Origin: Terramyces sp. JEL0728
Taxonomy: Eukaryota; Chytridiomycota; Chytridiomycetes; Rhizophydiales; Terramycetaceae
Direction of reading: 5' to 3'
Length of the DNA: 64,000 nucleotides
NCBI GenBank assembly: GCA_027603945.1
Contig: JADIIU010000034.1
Span: 1 to 64,000 of the forward strand
Position 1 is the stretch's first letter. Each line of letters begins with the position of its first letter. The position numbers and the translations under genes are program-made. The notes under the pieces are model-generated. The model saw only the letters and a program-made list of their open reading frames with translations. It did not search any database and had not been told where the DNA came from. This document shows, in pieces, positions 54,870 through 64,000 of the stretch.

Positions 54870-54991
54870 ACTCAATAAAGAGCTTCATTAATCTTTGTTG
54901 AGATCTTCCAGCACATTGCTCCTGCTTATATTAGTCGCGGTTCATTGAAACTCCCTGGATCCAGATTCCAAATGATCAATTGCGTGATTTG

Positions 54992-55331
54992 CTACCACTT
55001 ATTGTGGGAAATGTTAATGCTATAGATCTGCGGCAGGTGATCCACCATGTCTGGCTTCAAAATTTGGGCTTGTTCATAAATGAGTGGAATTGATTGTTTC
55101 ATTAAACGGCTGCTATGACGATAGCGTTTGTCTCTTGATTGAATATTATCAATAGTTCTGGCATGTGATGGTATCGCATGTGCATTGAATGTCAGTGCGA
55201 AGTTGAGACACACTGATGCTTGAATGAGTATTACAAATACAGCTGTACCAATCGCTATTCATTAGCTCGATATCTGGCTCTATTAGTTCATGGATGTTAC
55301 TTTTTTGTGAGATCATGCGACACTGTTTCAT
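54992..55331 (-). CDS. Possible small protein, 105 aa
   Basis: ATG 55331 begins MKQCRMISQKSNIHEL. A 22-nt GTA...AG intron (55219-55240) would join DWYS to SSVCLNFALTF and give a single frame ending INISHNKW. Composition looks coding, but there is no recognised domain and the branch site is weaker than in other introns here. Confidence 0.3.
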
Positions 55332-55650
55332 GTATTTGATTTAGTTGTGAACACCAACATTCAAAGTCAATAACCGACGGGCAAACCGCAGGATTTTTGG
55401 TTCTGCTATCCGTATGCTCTTTCCGAAGGACGTTTACATCCTTTGTTTTTCCTTGGCATCGGAACATTCAATTGCTTATTTGGAATTTGTCACGAAAAGG
55501 GAACCTCGTGTTTACGAAACACAGCATAGTTAAGAAAACTGAATACTTGGTATTACGACTGGTCTGTACTCTAGTTGCCCATCGTCTACACTGCTTATTC
55601 TTTCCATTTCTCACCGTCCAGTTATTAATATACGCGGCGCTATTTTTCAT
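55332..55650. other. Intergenic, no gene supported
   Basis: About 320 bp upstream of the gene at 55651. Overlapping short open stretches on both strands (55397-55654 plus, 55468-55650 minus) cancel each other as evidence. Confidence 0.45.
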
Positions 55651-56319
55651 ATGAAATCGCTGATGCTGCTCACGCCCCCAGAATTATCACACCAACCACG
55701 AGGACAAAAGAATCGCATGGCCAGTGTGAATAAAAAGCCAAGCGTTTCTTCAGAAACAATGCAAGACATTAGACCTTCTTCGTGGGACAGCCAATCGAGC
55801 ACTTCAACTGCATACTCGTTCACAATGGAAAGAGTAAGGTATACATGTCAAGCAAAACAAACAGTCAAGGGGTTCGAGGGAGCTTACGAACATACATATA
55901 CTTCCCCCTCACCTGCGACACAATACCCACAAGCGCAATTCTCAACTTCAGTTACATCAACAACCACGCTATGTTCCTACAGCGACTATAGACCTCCAAC
56001 TCCAGAACAGAAAAAGTTTATACAAAACAGAATAAACACTGAGAACGCTCAAAAGGAGCTTGTCCTGGTAGAAAAACAAGAAATCAAACAAGTCATAAAA
56101 CAAACAGTGATGCCTACCGCCTATATCAATACTAATACTTGCAAACTAAGGACTCTTCAGAAACAGTTAATTAGCCGACATTTAGATAACGTTCATGACC
56201 CGCAACATCGGTTTCACCCTAGCAATCACAAGAAATTGATGGTTGAGGGCATGGTTATTGATCAGCAGTTAAAAAGTTGTAGCCTTGATCCGCTACAGTT
56301 GTCCATAGGTAGATTATAA
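55651..56319 (+). CDS. Unknown Ser/Thr/Gln-rich protein, up to 222 aa
   Basis: Single exon. The first Met gives MKSLMLLTPPELSHQ; a second Met at residue 23 (MASVNKKPSVSS) is an equally likely start. Residues 30-110 are disordered and Ser/Thr-rich. A later segment looks helical (EQKKFIQNRINTENAQKELV, then EKQEIKQVIKQ). No family is recognised. TAATAATAAATAA follows at the stop, so an AATAAA overlaps it. Confidence 0.6.
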   Translation: MKSLMLLTPPELSHQPRGQKNRMASVNKKPSVSSETMQDIRPSSWDSQSSTSTAYSFTMERVRYTCQAKQTVKGFEGAYEHTYTSPSPATQYPQAQFSTSVTSTTTLCSYSDYRPPTPEQKKFIQNRINTENAQKELVLVEKQEIKQVIKQTVMPTAYINTNTCKLRTLQKQLISRHLDNVHDPQHRFHPSNHKKLMVEGMVIDQQLKSCSLDPLQLSIGRL

Positions 56320-56433
56320 TAATAAATAATATCATAATGCAAATCTCTTGTTGATCCAATATCTGCTAGTGCGGCGACCTTCTAATACCAGCAGTTTTGA
56401 TTACTGTCAAAAATCACCAAACTTTTTGTAAAA

Positions 56434-58210
56434 ATGGTGGGAGACAAACCAGAAATAGACACTCCAGCACCACAGCAACCGAACCCGATACCTGGAGAAA
56501 TAGAGCAAAACAGCAATATGAATATACTTAAAATTTACTTTATGCTGTTCATCTTTCGTTTCTACAACGTAATCCTACTAAAAACATGGTTTGATCCGGA
56601 TGAAACCTGGCAGTCGCTTGAAGTAGCTCACAACATTGTATTCGGGGTCGGTAAATTGACTTGGTACAGTTTACTAACAAAGGGAGTACGTATCATTAAT
56701 GTAGATGGAAATTGGGCATACGTGGAGCTACGCATCCAATGATATTTGCTCTAGTCTACAAACTAATACAATATTTGCAGTTGGAACATACAGAATTGAT
56801 CGTACTATACTTTAACCTAGATTTACGGACCAAGGATCTTACAGGCGGGATTTGCAGCCCTAACTGATTTGTACGCATTCCTGCTCTCCTTTAAAATGTT
56901 TGGAATTGAAACTGCAAGATGGACGTTAACGTGCATGATTTTCTCTTGGTTTAATTTCTATTGTCTTGTCAGGACGTATTCGAATTCGCTTGAAGCTACA
57001 CTGACTATTGTTGCGCTATATTATTGGCCAAATAGGAGGTCGAGTAGAAAGTAATTGGATATAATGTTAGGGAGTTTAGGATTGCTTTGGCAGTCGCGGC
57101 ATTCGCTTGTATTATTAGACCTACAAATGTGCTTATCTGGGTTTACATGGGTGGAGTGTTACTATCGACATTTTCACATAGGACCAGCTCAATTATATAC
57201 GATGTAACAGTCACTGGAGTGTTTGCGTTACTATTTTCATTAGGAATAGATTTCATATTCTACAAGCGATTCATATTTGTGCATTGGTACTTGTCAATAA
57301 CCAAAGGGAATTCTTGAAAATCAACGTAGTAGAAAAGGTTTCGCTGTTTTATGGTTCGCATCCATTCCATTGGTATTTCACACAAGCTATTCCACTAGTT
57401 GCATTTACTCTTCTTCCATTTTCAATCTATGGAGTGTCAAAGTTGCGGACCTTTGAAAAGAGGAATATTTTCTACATGTGTGTGTTTGTTTGTTTGGCGC
57501 TGTCGCTGCAAGCACATAAAGAGTTTAGGTTCTTGATGCCAATTCTGCCGCCAATTCTTGTATATGCCGGTAGAGGGCTTCACTACATACAGAAGTCTGA
57601 CAAGAGGCTAAGCAGAGGCGGCCCCAAATCACTGCTTGTTAGATCCCTGTTTTTCATTATATCTACTAATGTATTACTAGGATATTATTTCTCTAGATAT
57701 CATAAGAGTGGGGTTTTGCAAGTAGTGAAATACCTTCGCCATCAAGCTTATTTGGGACGAGTGAAGAGTGTACTATTTTTAATGCCGTGCCATTCCACAC
57801 CATTTTACTCCCACATCCACTTGAACATCCCAATGCGATACATCACTTGCGAACCACCAATACAGTAACCATCACTGACACTAGTCAAAATAGAACCATT
57901 TACCGAGATGAAACTGATTTATTATACCAAGACCCAGAAAAATTCATTTCAACGTACTTTGAAGGCAAAGGAACCATTAAAGTACCTTACCAAAACTATA
58001 CGATTCCTTCATATAGTTGGCCAAGCCATCTGGTATGGTACGACAATCCACATTTGAAACCTGTTCTTGAGCCAATATTGTTTTCAAAGGGATACTTTGA
58101 GGTAAGAGCAACTAACGCAGTGTGCGAGGTTCTTCAACACTCATTTTCATGATGATGACAAGCAAGCTGGTGATCTGGTTATCAGTTGCACTCAAAAATG
58201 GTTAGTGTAA
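56434..58210 (+). CDS. GPI mannosyltransferase 3 (PIG-B/Gpi10), 546 aa
   Basis: ER enzyme adding the third mannose to the GPI-anchor precursor (GT22 family). Seven introns are removed: 56664-56682, 56686-56704, 56802-56820, 57051-57070, 57287-57306, 57865-57884 and 58102-58120. The product has exactly 547 codons including the stop. The signature FDPDETWQSLEVAH carries the acidic catalytic pair after the first helix. The LTWEWKLGIRGATHP motif is built from three exons, one of them 3 nt long. Later family blocks are RILQAGFAALTDLYAF, SNSLEATLTIVALYYWP, FYGSHPFHWYFTQ, KEFRFLMPILPP and FFNTHFHDD. Many hydrophobic helices are present. The N terminus is a Pro-rich cytosolic stretch. It converges on a PIG-Y-like gene. 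Confidence 0.95.
56683..56685 (+). other. 3-nt microexon GGA
   Basis: Flanked by GTACAGTTTACTAACAAAG (56664-56682) and GTACGTATCATTAATGTAG (56686-56704). It supplies one base of the W codon and two of the E codon in the conserved TWEW motif. Skipping it creates TGA. Confidence 0.85.
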
Positions 58211-58258
58211 TTAATATAAATACTTTATTACAACATTGTCCCCTCGAGTATAGCCTCT

Positions 58259-58304
58259 GCGGGTCTCCACGATGCAGATCCTAAAGGATATCGTTGAAGC
58301 CCGC
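58259..58304. other. Imperfect hairpin between convergent GPI genes
   Basis: GCGGG at 58259 pairs with CCCGC at 58300. Inside, ACGAT pairs with ATCGT and ATCC with GGAT around a TAAA loop, with a GCAG bulge. It lies between the PIG-B stop (58210) and the PIG-Y stop (58307), so it could be part of either 3' UTR. Confidence 0.5.
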
Positions 58305-58306
58305 AA

Positions 58307-58654
58307 TCAAGCATTATGGCGAAAGTATTTCATCCCCAGCCAGTTTAAAAGTGTAAATATCCAAGCTACAAGTAGCTGCACTGGTATCAAGTAGCAGTAA
58401 AAGTGATCGTCCCGCAAAGCTTGAAATATATCCCAAGTAGTATACTGAACTAGTACCAGTGCAAAAATATTGTACCCAAAGAATAGTACAGTAAGTATAC
58501 CAAGAAAGGTGCCATCAGTAGAAGAAGGCGTAGATATACGCGGCGAAGGCATTTTAGTCCTTGGCGAGTACACAGAAAGCGGGGTCGATAACACTTCTTC
58601 AGCGCCAAATTGCTTTGAGTATCGCCTTGCAGTTTTTATCGTCGGTTTTTGCAT
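58307..58654 (-). CDS. PIG-Y-like subunit of GPI-GlcNAc transferase, 115 aa
   Basis: PIG-Y (Eri1 in yeast) is a small ER protein of the complex making GlcNAc-PI, the first step of GPI synthesis. The C-terminal half has two helices (TFLGILTVLFFGYNIFALVL and IPVQLLVAWIFTLLNWLGM). It ends MKYFRHNA, very close to the MGIKLFRHN end of human PIG-Y as I recall it. The N-terminal 47 residues are Ser/Pro-rich and extend beyond the animal protein. Single exon. Its ATG lies 28 bp from the ATG of the SH3-EH gene on the opposite strand. Confidence 0.72.
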   Translation of the reverse strand: MQKPTIKTARRYSKQFGAEEVLSTPLSVYSPRTKMPSPRISTPSSTDGTFLGILTVLFFGYNIFALVLVQYTTWDIFQALRDDHFYCYLIPVQLLVAWIFTLLNWLGMKYFRHNA

Positions 58655-58682
58655 TTAAGATTTCATTCAAAAAAGCAAATCA

Positions 58683-59915
58683 ATGAAGTCTGCTATCGCA
58701 TTGTACGACTGTGTTGGGGAAGATACATCGGAATTGTCGTTTCGGAAAGGCGACGTCATTACTAAAGGTAATTTTTAGTTTATGTAGTGGAGCCGCATAC
58801 CGAGAAGGGTAGATTTATTTAACTGTAGGATGGTGTGTAGGACAAGTAGGATCACAGCGAGGACTATTTCCTTTAAATTACGTAAAAGAGAATGATACAT
58901 TTCAGGCAGATGAATCGTTGACTCAATTTTCTGCTCCATATCAGATAAAACCAGCAGAAAAGAAAGATGTAATGCCAAACTAATTCAGAAAATTGATGTG
59001 AATCAGACTAGACAGCAGTTGCTAGGACGATCAAGCTCAATTGTGAACGAGGCAATCAAAAACAGGACTTTAGTGTTTGAAGATGCCAATCAAAATCCAT
59101 GGGCACAGCAAGCTAAACAAAGGCCAAAACCACCAGTACCCACTAGACCGCAATCGGAAGTATTTACAAAACCAAGTATCAATAGACCACAATCAGAAAT
59201 AACTACAAACCCGCTATATTCATCGCCAAAACCGCCAATTCCTCAAAGACCAAAGTCAAATGATGCCGATACTATGATTAACAAAATGGACTCGCCAAAA
59301 GTTCAGCCAAAGAGACCCGCTCCAGCACCACCCAGGAAACCAGACGTGTTTTCAATGTTGGAAGCCTCGGAAAACCAAAATATTTCTCCTAAATCACCAG
59401 AGTCGATTGACAGCGAAAGGTCAGCCACTTCAAACGATCAATTCTTGAGTGGGAAACCCGTGGTACCTCTTGGCACAAAACCAGCAATCAACCGACCCGC
59501 TATTCCACCACCGTCCACTAAACCTCTGTCAAATTCATCCAGTGAAAAACCTCCCATATTCGATAGACTGAATAACGCGGTAAATAGACCTGCACCATTA
59601 CCTCCAAGACCAGCATTAAAACTCATACACAACATACCAGAAGATGCTTATTTGCGATACCAAGAGCTTTTTAGACAGTCTGATAAATTTCAACAGGGGT
59701 ATCTTTCAGCAAATACTGCACGGAACATTTGGCTGAAAAGTCAGCTAGCACCTATAAAACTAGGCCAAATCTGGAAACTACTGGAGACTACTAATGGCGG
59801 ATTAAATGAGTTGGAGTTTTGCATAGGTATTTTTTGTTTGATAATAGGTATGTATCAAATCGATGAATTACTACGGGGCAAGGAGCTAGTCCAGAATTTT
59901 GACAATTTCCGTTAG
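58683..59915 (+). CDS. SH3 and EH domain adaptor, 390 aa
   Basis: A cytosolic adaptor, probably for endocytosis or the actin cortex. Introns 58768-58787, 58809-58828 and 58969-58988 (20 nt each) assemble the SH3 domain at residues 1-58 (AIALYDCVGEDTSELSF, KGDVITKVEPHTEKGWCVG, SQRGLFPLNYV). One exon in it is only 21 nt (58788-58808). Residues about 100-290 are Pro-rich with many PxxP sites (RPKPPVPTRPQ, PAPAPPRKP, APLPPRP). The C-terminal 90 residues form an EH-like domain (YQELFRQSDKFQQGYLSA, LGQIWKLLETTNGGLNELEF), which would bind NPF peptides. A 21-nt GT-AG sequence within the EH domain (about 59826-59846) was judged exonic. Confidence 0.88.
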
Positions 59916-60001
59916 AATAAATACTCGTTGAATTTACAAATCTGTGTATTAATCTGCATGTGATATCATCTTGGTGTGACTCGTTAACTTTTTTCTTGAA
60001 A

Positions 60002-63000
60002 ATGGAGCAGACAAAAAAAGTTGGAAAGAGCTGGTCCTTTTTGAATTTCATTAAAAAGAAAGAGAAACATCAGGATACGGAGAGTAAACCAAATCTAGAC
60101 ACGAAGCTGAAGAAGAAGCAGTTTCTATCAGCATTCGACCTGCGAGATAAATTTCGGAAGAGCAAAAAGGATATCCAAGCGCCAAATGCAGTTATTCAGA
60201 TAACACCTCCGACTCCTCAATATGGGCTGGTTCTTGACACTGATATACCAAAAGTACAAACCCCCGAACCTCAAACCGCGCCAATTGAGCTGCAATCCCC
60301 ACCTCCAGCTAAACAAACTGAGGATATCGAAATTGACACGGCTGAACAGAAAGACACAACTGAAAAAATAGATACAGCTGAAAAGAAGGATGTACCTGAG
60401 CGGAAAGAGACGGTTGAACGTAAAGATACGCAAACAGAAGAGAAACCAAGTAGACTTGGCTCGATTGGTCGCGCTCTCACAACAAACATCCCTTTTGTAT
60501 CATGGTTCAAGACATCAAACGCAATCCAGGACAATATCAATCCCATACTACATTTAGCAACCGTATCAATGAACATGTCTGAATTAAAGGATAATAAAGG
60601 TAAGGGAAATTAATCCAGAAAGCGTCTCAACTGTCCATCAATTACTGGCACCAAGCGGAAAAGGAGCTTATCCGGGATTGTGGGACGATATAGACGACAC
60701 CAGTTCAATTGAAAGTTACGATAGCAATTACGAACGTGTCGCATCATCTGAGAATCAAAGCACCGATAAGTTGAATGATGACGCGACCACACCAGTAGGA
60801 CAGCTGAAGAAGGAATATTCTGTATCATCCATAGCACTCAAACCTGAAGTTGAACTGTCCATTGAAGAAAAGTTGCAAATTGTTTTTGAATTGCCAGAGA
60901 GAGAAACATATGTGGACGAGTTTGCTTGCTGGATGATGCGGTCAGTGCCTTTGAAAGGGTACATGTATGTCACACAAAGCCATATATGCTTTTATTCTTC
61001 GCTACCATCTATGCCTGTAAGATTAATTAATACCAGGGCGAGCTATGTAAATCTGGCTACTTGCAAAAGCTGTCGCACGGAACAGTGCGTAATACATACA
61101 GTACAAAATGGTTTGTCTTGAAATCGCATGGACTATACATTTATCCGGATGCGACAAAGCTGTATAATCCAACCAGCACCATCTACTTGAAAAGCGTTGT
61201 GGAGGTGCGCCAGTCATCAACTGCAACGAACGTCATTAAACTGAAAACAACGGACAAGGAGTATCGCTTCAAAGCAGACACCGAAGTCCAGTTAAAAGAA
61301 TGGCTGGAGGCGTTTGAAACTGCCATATTCAATGCAAAGAATTCAGGAAATGATGTTAAAGTGGTATTTCCTTTTACTTCCCTTGCTAGTGTTTCAATTG
61401 CAAAAACAAGTTTTGGAAATGATTCGTTGAAGATTACAGTAGTGTGTGAAGAGTCGATCACTACTGACGATGTAACTATTTCTAATCATAGTACCTATTC
61501 TCCTACTTTAACGACGTTCAAAAGTGTTATGTCATGCTAAACTTGCTTTGGCAGCAATCCAAAGACATGCAACACACCATCAGGAAAAAAACTAGCGGAA
61601 GATTGCTCCACAGAAAAGACACGGATGGACAGCCAAAAGAGCGACCTAAATCGCAATTATCAATTTCATCCACCTCGCTTCAACGGACAACTTCAATTCC
61701 AAAAATTTCAGTATCATCAGACCCTGTTATTACAATCACACCGACAAAATCAGCCCAAGCAGCTAGCGGCGATGATAAACTAAATTATTCTCCTCCCGCT
61801 GATTCACCACTCGCCATAGTAGATTTGCCACCGCGATCGGATAAACCCCCGTCAATGAAAGTAGTTACTAATGAACATCGCAAGAGCAATTCTTTTGCTG
61901 CTCCTATGAGTGTACCAATTTTATCGCGATCGCCGCCTGAATTGAAATACGACGGAGGCTTTAAAGTGGACGAAGATAAAAGGCGAAGTTGGTGGAGCTC
62001 GCATAGAAAAACATCGTCGGATGGCGGAGAGATATACAATGAAAAGGCAATCGCAGATGACCAAAAAAATTCACAATTTGTATCGCTGTTTGCTGTTCCT
62101 GAAACGGAAAAGCTAGTGCAGAGTAACTATTGTATAACCTAGCATTCTCTGTGTATTACATATCCCTTATCCCCTATATTGGCAAATTGTACATTTCCAG
62201 CAATTACGTATGCTTCAAATCCAGATTAGTTGGTGCTCGAGCCAAAGTTGTATTACCGTTGAACGAAGTTGTTTCAGTGGAAAAATTAAAGAGATTCACT
62301 CCATTAGACTCTATAGTTTTAAAAACAAAGTCTCGGGATGAAGTAATACGTTTTTAACTAGATTTTATTTGATTTCCACACTACAGAATCCAGAAACGAG
62401 TGTTTGAAAATATTATCTGATTTGATGAAACATGCCAAGACCCAAAAAGTTGATTTAAATTCTCCTGCAGCAGACAGTTTGCTAGAAGTGCTGCCACGCA
62501 AGGACGAGCACGTCAAATCCTCTTTAAGTGACGGTATTTATGTTTAATCCCAGAGGATATAACCAATCTTCAACCTTTTGTTACCCCCAAACCACCAGTT
62601 CCTGAAAAAATGCACATTACATGTTTAACTATTGGGACCAGAGGAGATGTCCAGCCATACATTGCTTTGTGTAAAGGATTTATGGGTGATGGGCACACTT
62701 GCAGAATTGCCACGCACGATGAATACAGAGAATGGATCGAAGGATTTGGAATTGAATTTTCTTCAGTAAAAGGAGATCCGGCTGAACTAATGCAGCTTTG
62801 TGTCGATTATGGAGGCATAACCGTTGGGTTCATTCGCGAAGCCTTGAATAAATTCACTGGATGGATAGATGAATTACTGGATTCGTGTTATGATGCATGC
62901 CAAGGAACCGATTTACTGATAGAATCTCCCACGGCTTTTGGAGGATTGCATGTATCCGAGAAATTGCAAATTCCATTTTTTTCAGCATTTCCAATGCCGT

Positions 63001-63965
63001 GGACTAGGACCAGAGCCTATCCACATCCATTTGCAGTACCAGACAAACATATGGGCGGAACATACAACTACATGTCTCATGCAATGATTGAGCAAGTGCT
63101 ATGGAAAGGAATAGTGGGCCAAGTTAATACATGGAGAAAAAATAAGCTGGACCTTGTTCCGCTGCCATATGCATTAGAAAACAAGAAAATTCCATTCTTG
63201 TATTCTTTTTCGCCGTCTGTAGTTCCTCAGCCAGCTGACTGGCCAGATTGGATTCATACATGTGGATATTGGTTCTTGGATAATCCAGAGCACAATTGGA
63301 ATCCTCCAGAAAGCTTAACAGAGTTTCTTAATAGTGGACCACCTCCAGTGTATATTGGGTTTGGCTCCATTATTGTTCAAGATCCAGGTATTCAATATTA
63401 ATTCAGATGAAATGACGCAAATAGTCATTGATGCAGTGGTTAAATCTGGAGTTCGTGCAATTCTTTCTAAAGGATGGTCTGCCAGAGGACAGACTGGGCC
63501 AGCAGCAGCGATTGAGTACCCGCCATCAATATATCCGCTAGATAGAGTTCCTCACGACTGGCTTTTCCCTAAATGTGCCGGAGTTGTTCATCATGGAGGT
63601 GCAGGTAAATTATAATTCATGTCAGGCACTACGGCAGCAGGACTACGAGCAGGAAGACCAACAGTAGTAAAGCCGTTCTTTGGAGATCAATTCTTTTGGG
63701 GCGATCGAATACATGATGTAAGTTTTATTAAGATTAGCTTGGGATTGGTGCTTGCTTGCGTAAATTCACAGTAGACACGTTTGCTAGTGCTCTGACATCA
63801 ATCACCACCGACGAGACAATGAGGGAGAAGGCAGCAGAGATTGGAAACAACATCCAGAAAGAAAATGGTGTACGTGCCGCCATAGACTATGTCTATAGAG
63901 ATTTGGAATTTTCAAAGAAGAGGATACACGATTTGGCAGCTATCCACAAAATGAAGCAAAAATAG
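60002..63965 (+). CDS. ATG26: Sterol 3-beta-glucosyltransferase (Atg26/Ugt51 type), 1261 aa
   Basis: Transfers glucose from UDP-glucose to ergosterol at membranes; in some fungi it is needed for pexophagy. Nine introns are removed (60600-60618, 61017-61036, 61472-61491, 62123-62142, 62343-62361, 62534-62553, 63388-63406, 63605-63625, 63718-63737), leaving 1262 codons. Domains in order: disordered acidic N terminus, GRAM 1 (about 283-330), PH (about 333-430, [20 protein letters not shown]), GRAM 2 (about 673-773, [16 protein letters not shown]) and GT1 glycosyltransferase (about 830-1260). The GT part begins [18 protein letters not shown] and has the UDP-sugar-binding end [19 protein letters not shown]. 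The length is typical for fungal Ugt51. The TAG stop is followed by AATAAA about 20 nt later. Confidence 0.96.
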
Positions 63966-64000
63966 TAATAATTGGCATGTAATAATAATAAATAATTTGG

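Noticed and set aside
59826..59846. 21-nt GT...AG segment in the EH domain of the SH3-EH protein
   Set aside because: It is frame-neutral, but keeping it gives the better EH-domain length and no stop arises, so it was treated as exon.

Overview
The window is nuclear DNA from a compact, AT-rich fungal genome. The fungal signs are a sterol 3-beta-glucosyltransferase with PH and GRAM domains, Zn2Cys6 transcription factors, Pho80-type cyclins, a PF05508 (Yrb30-like) Ran-binding protein, a DUF962/Mpo1 protein and a carnitine acetyltransferase ending in AKL. A HEN1 small-RNA methyltransferase and a branched-chain keto-acid dehydrogenase are also present. With the intron structure, this suggests an early-diverging lineage, but I cannot name the species.

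The main result is the gene structure. Most multi-exon genes appear broken until introns of 19-22 nt are removed. About 65 such introns can be placed, and each restores a conserved protein. They usually begin GTA and carry a TAAT/TAAC-like branch site a few bases before the 3' AG. The spliced genes come out with exact codon counts: 1651 aa for the Sec7 ARF-GEF, 1261 aa for the sterol glucosyltransferase and 546 aa for PIG-B. PIG-B contains a 3-nt microexon between two 19-nt introns. The Sec7 gene has two 20-nt intron units directly abutting. At least ten genes have an AATAAA overlapping or touching the stop codon.

Layout. 1-4.8 kb is a repeat-rich edge: a decayed hAT transposon, a partial second copy carrying an F-box-like/ankyrin gene, and a broken HNH-nuclease gene. 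5.2-8.4 kb has a secreted class-3 lipase and a PDK1-type kinase. 8.8-18.8 kb is a head-to-tail array of six paralogous fungal transcription factors; one has lost its zinc cluster. 18.8-31.8 kb is dense housekeeping: a membrane-anchored acyl-CoA-binding protein, the Sec7 ARF-GEF, a small PPxY membrane protein, BCKDH E1 alpha, a GYF protein, HEN1 with a Trp-rich tail, and a PRXL2-like protein. 31.9-34.3 kb has two seven-helix paralogues. 35-48.7 kb has a C2H2 protein, a DUF962 protein, an LRR protein, several membrane proteins of unknown function and four Pho80-like cyclins. 50.5-64 kb has the Ran-binding protein, carnitine acetyltransferase, two adjacent GPI-anchor genes (PIG-B and PIG-Y), an SH3-EH protein and the sterol glucosyltransferase.

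Functional links are modest. PIG-B and PIG-Y act in the same ER pathway and converge. The sterol glucosyltransferase, ARF-GEF, GYF and SH3-EH proteins all belong to membrane traffic. The cyclins share a motif and a C-terminal tail, which suggests local duplication. No CRISPR array, tRNA or rRNA was recognised.
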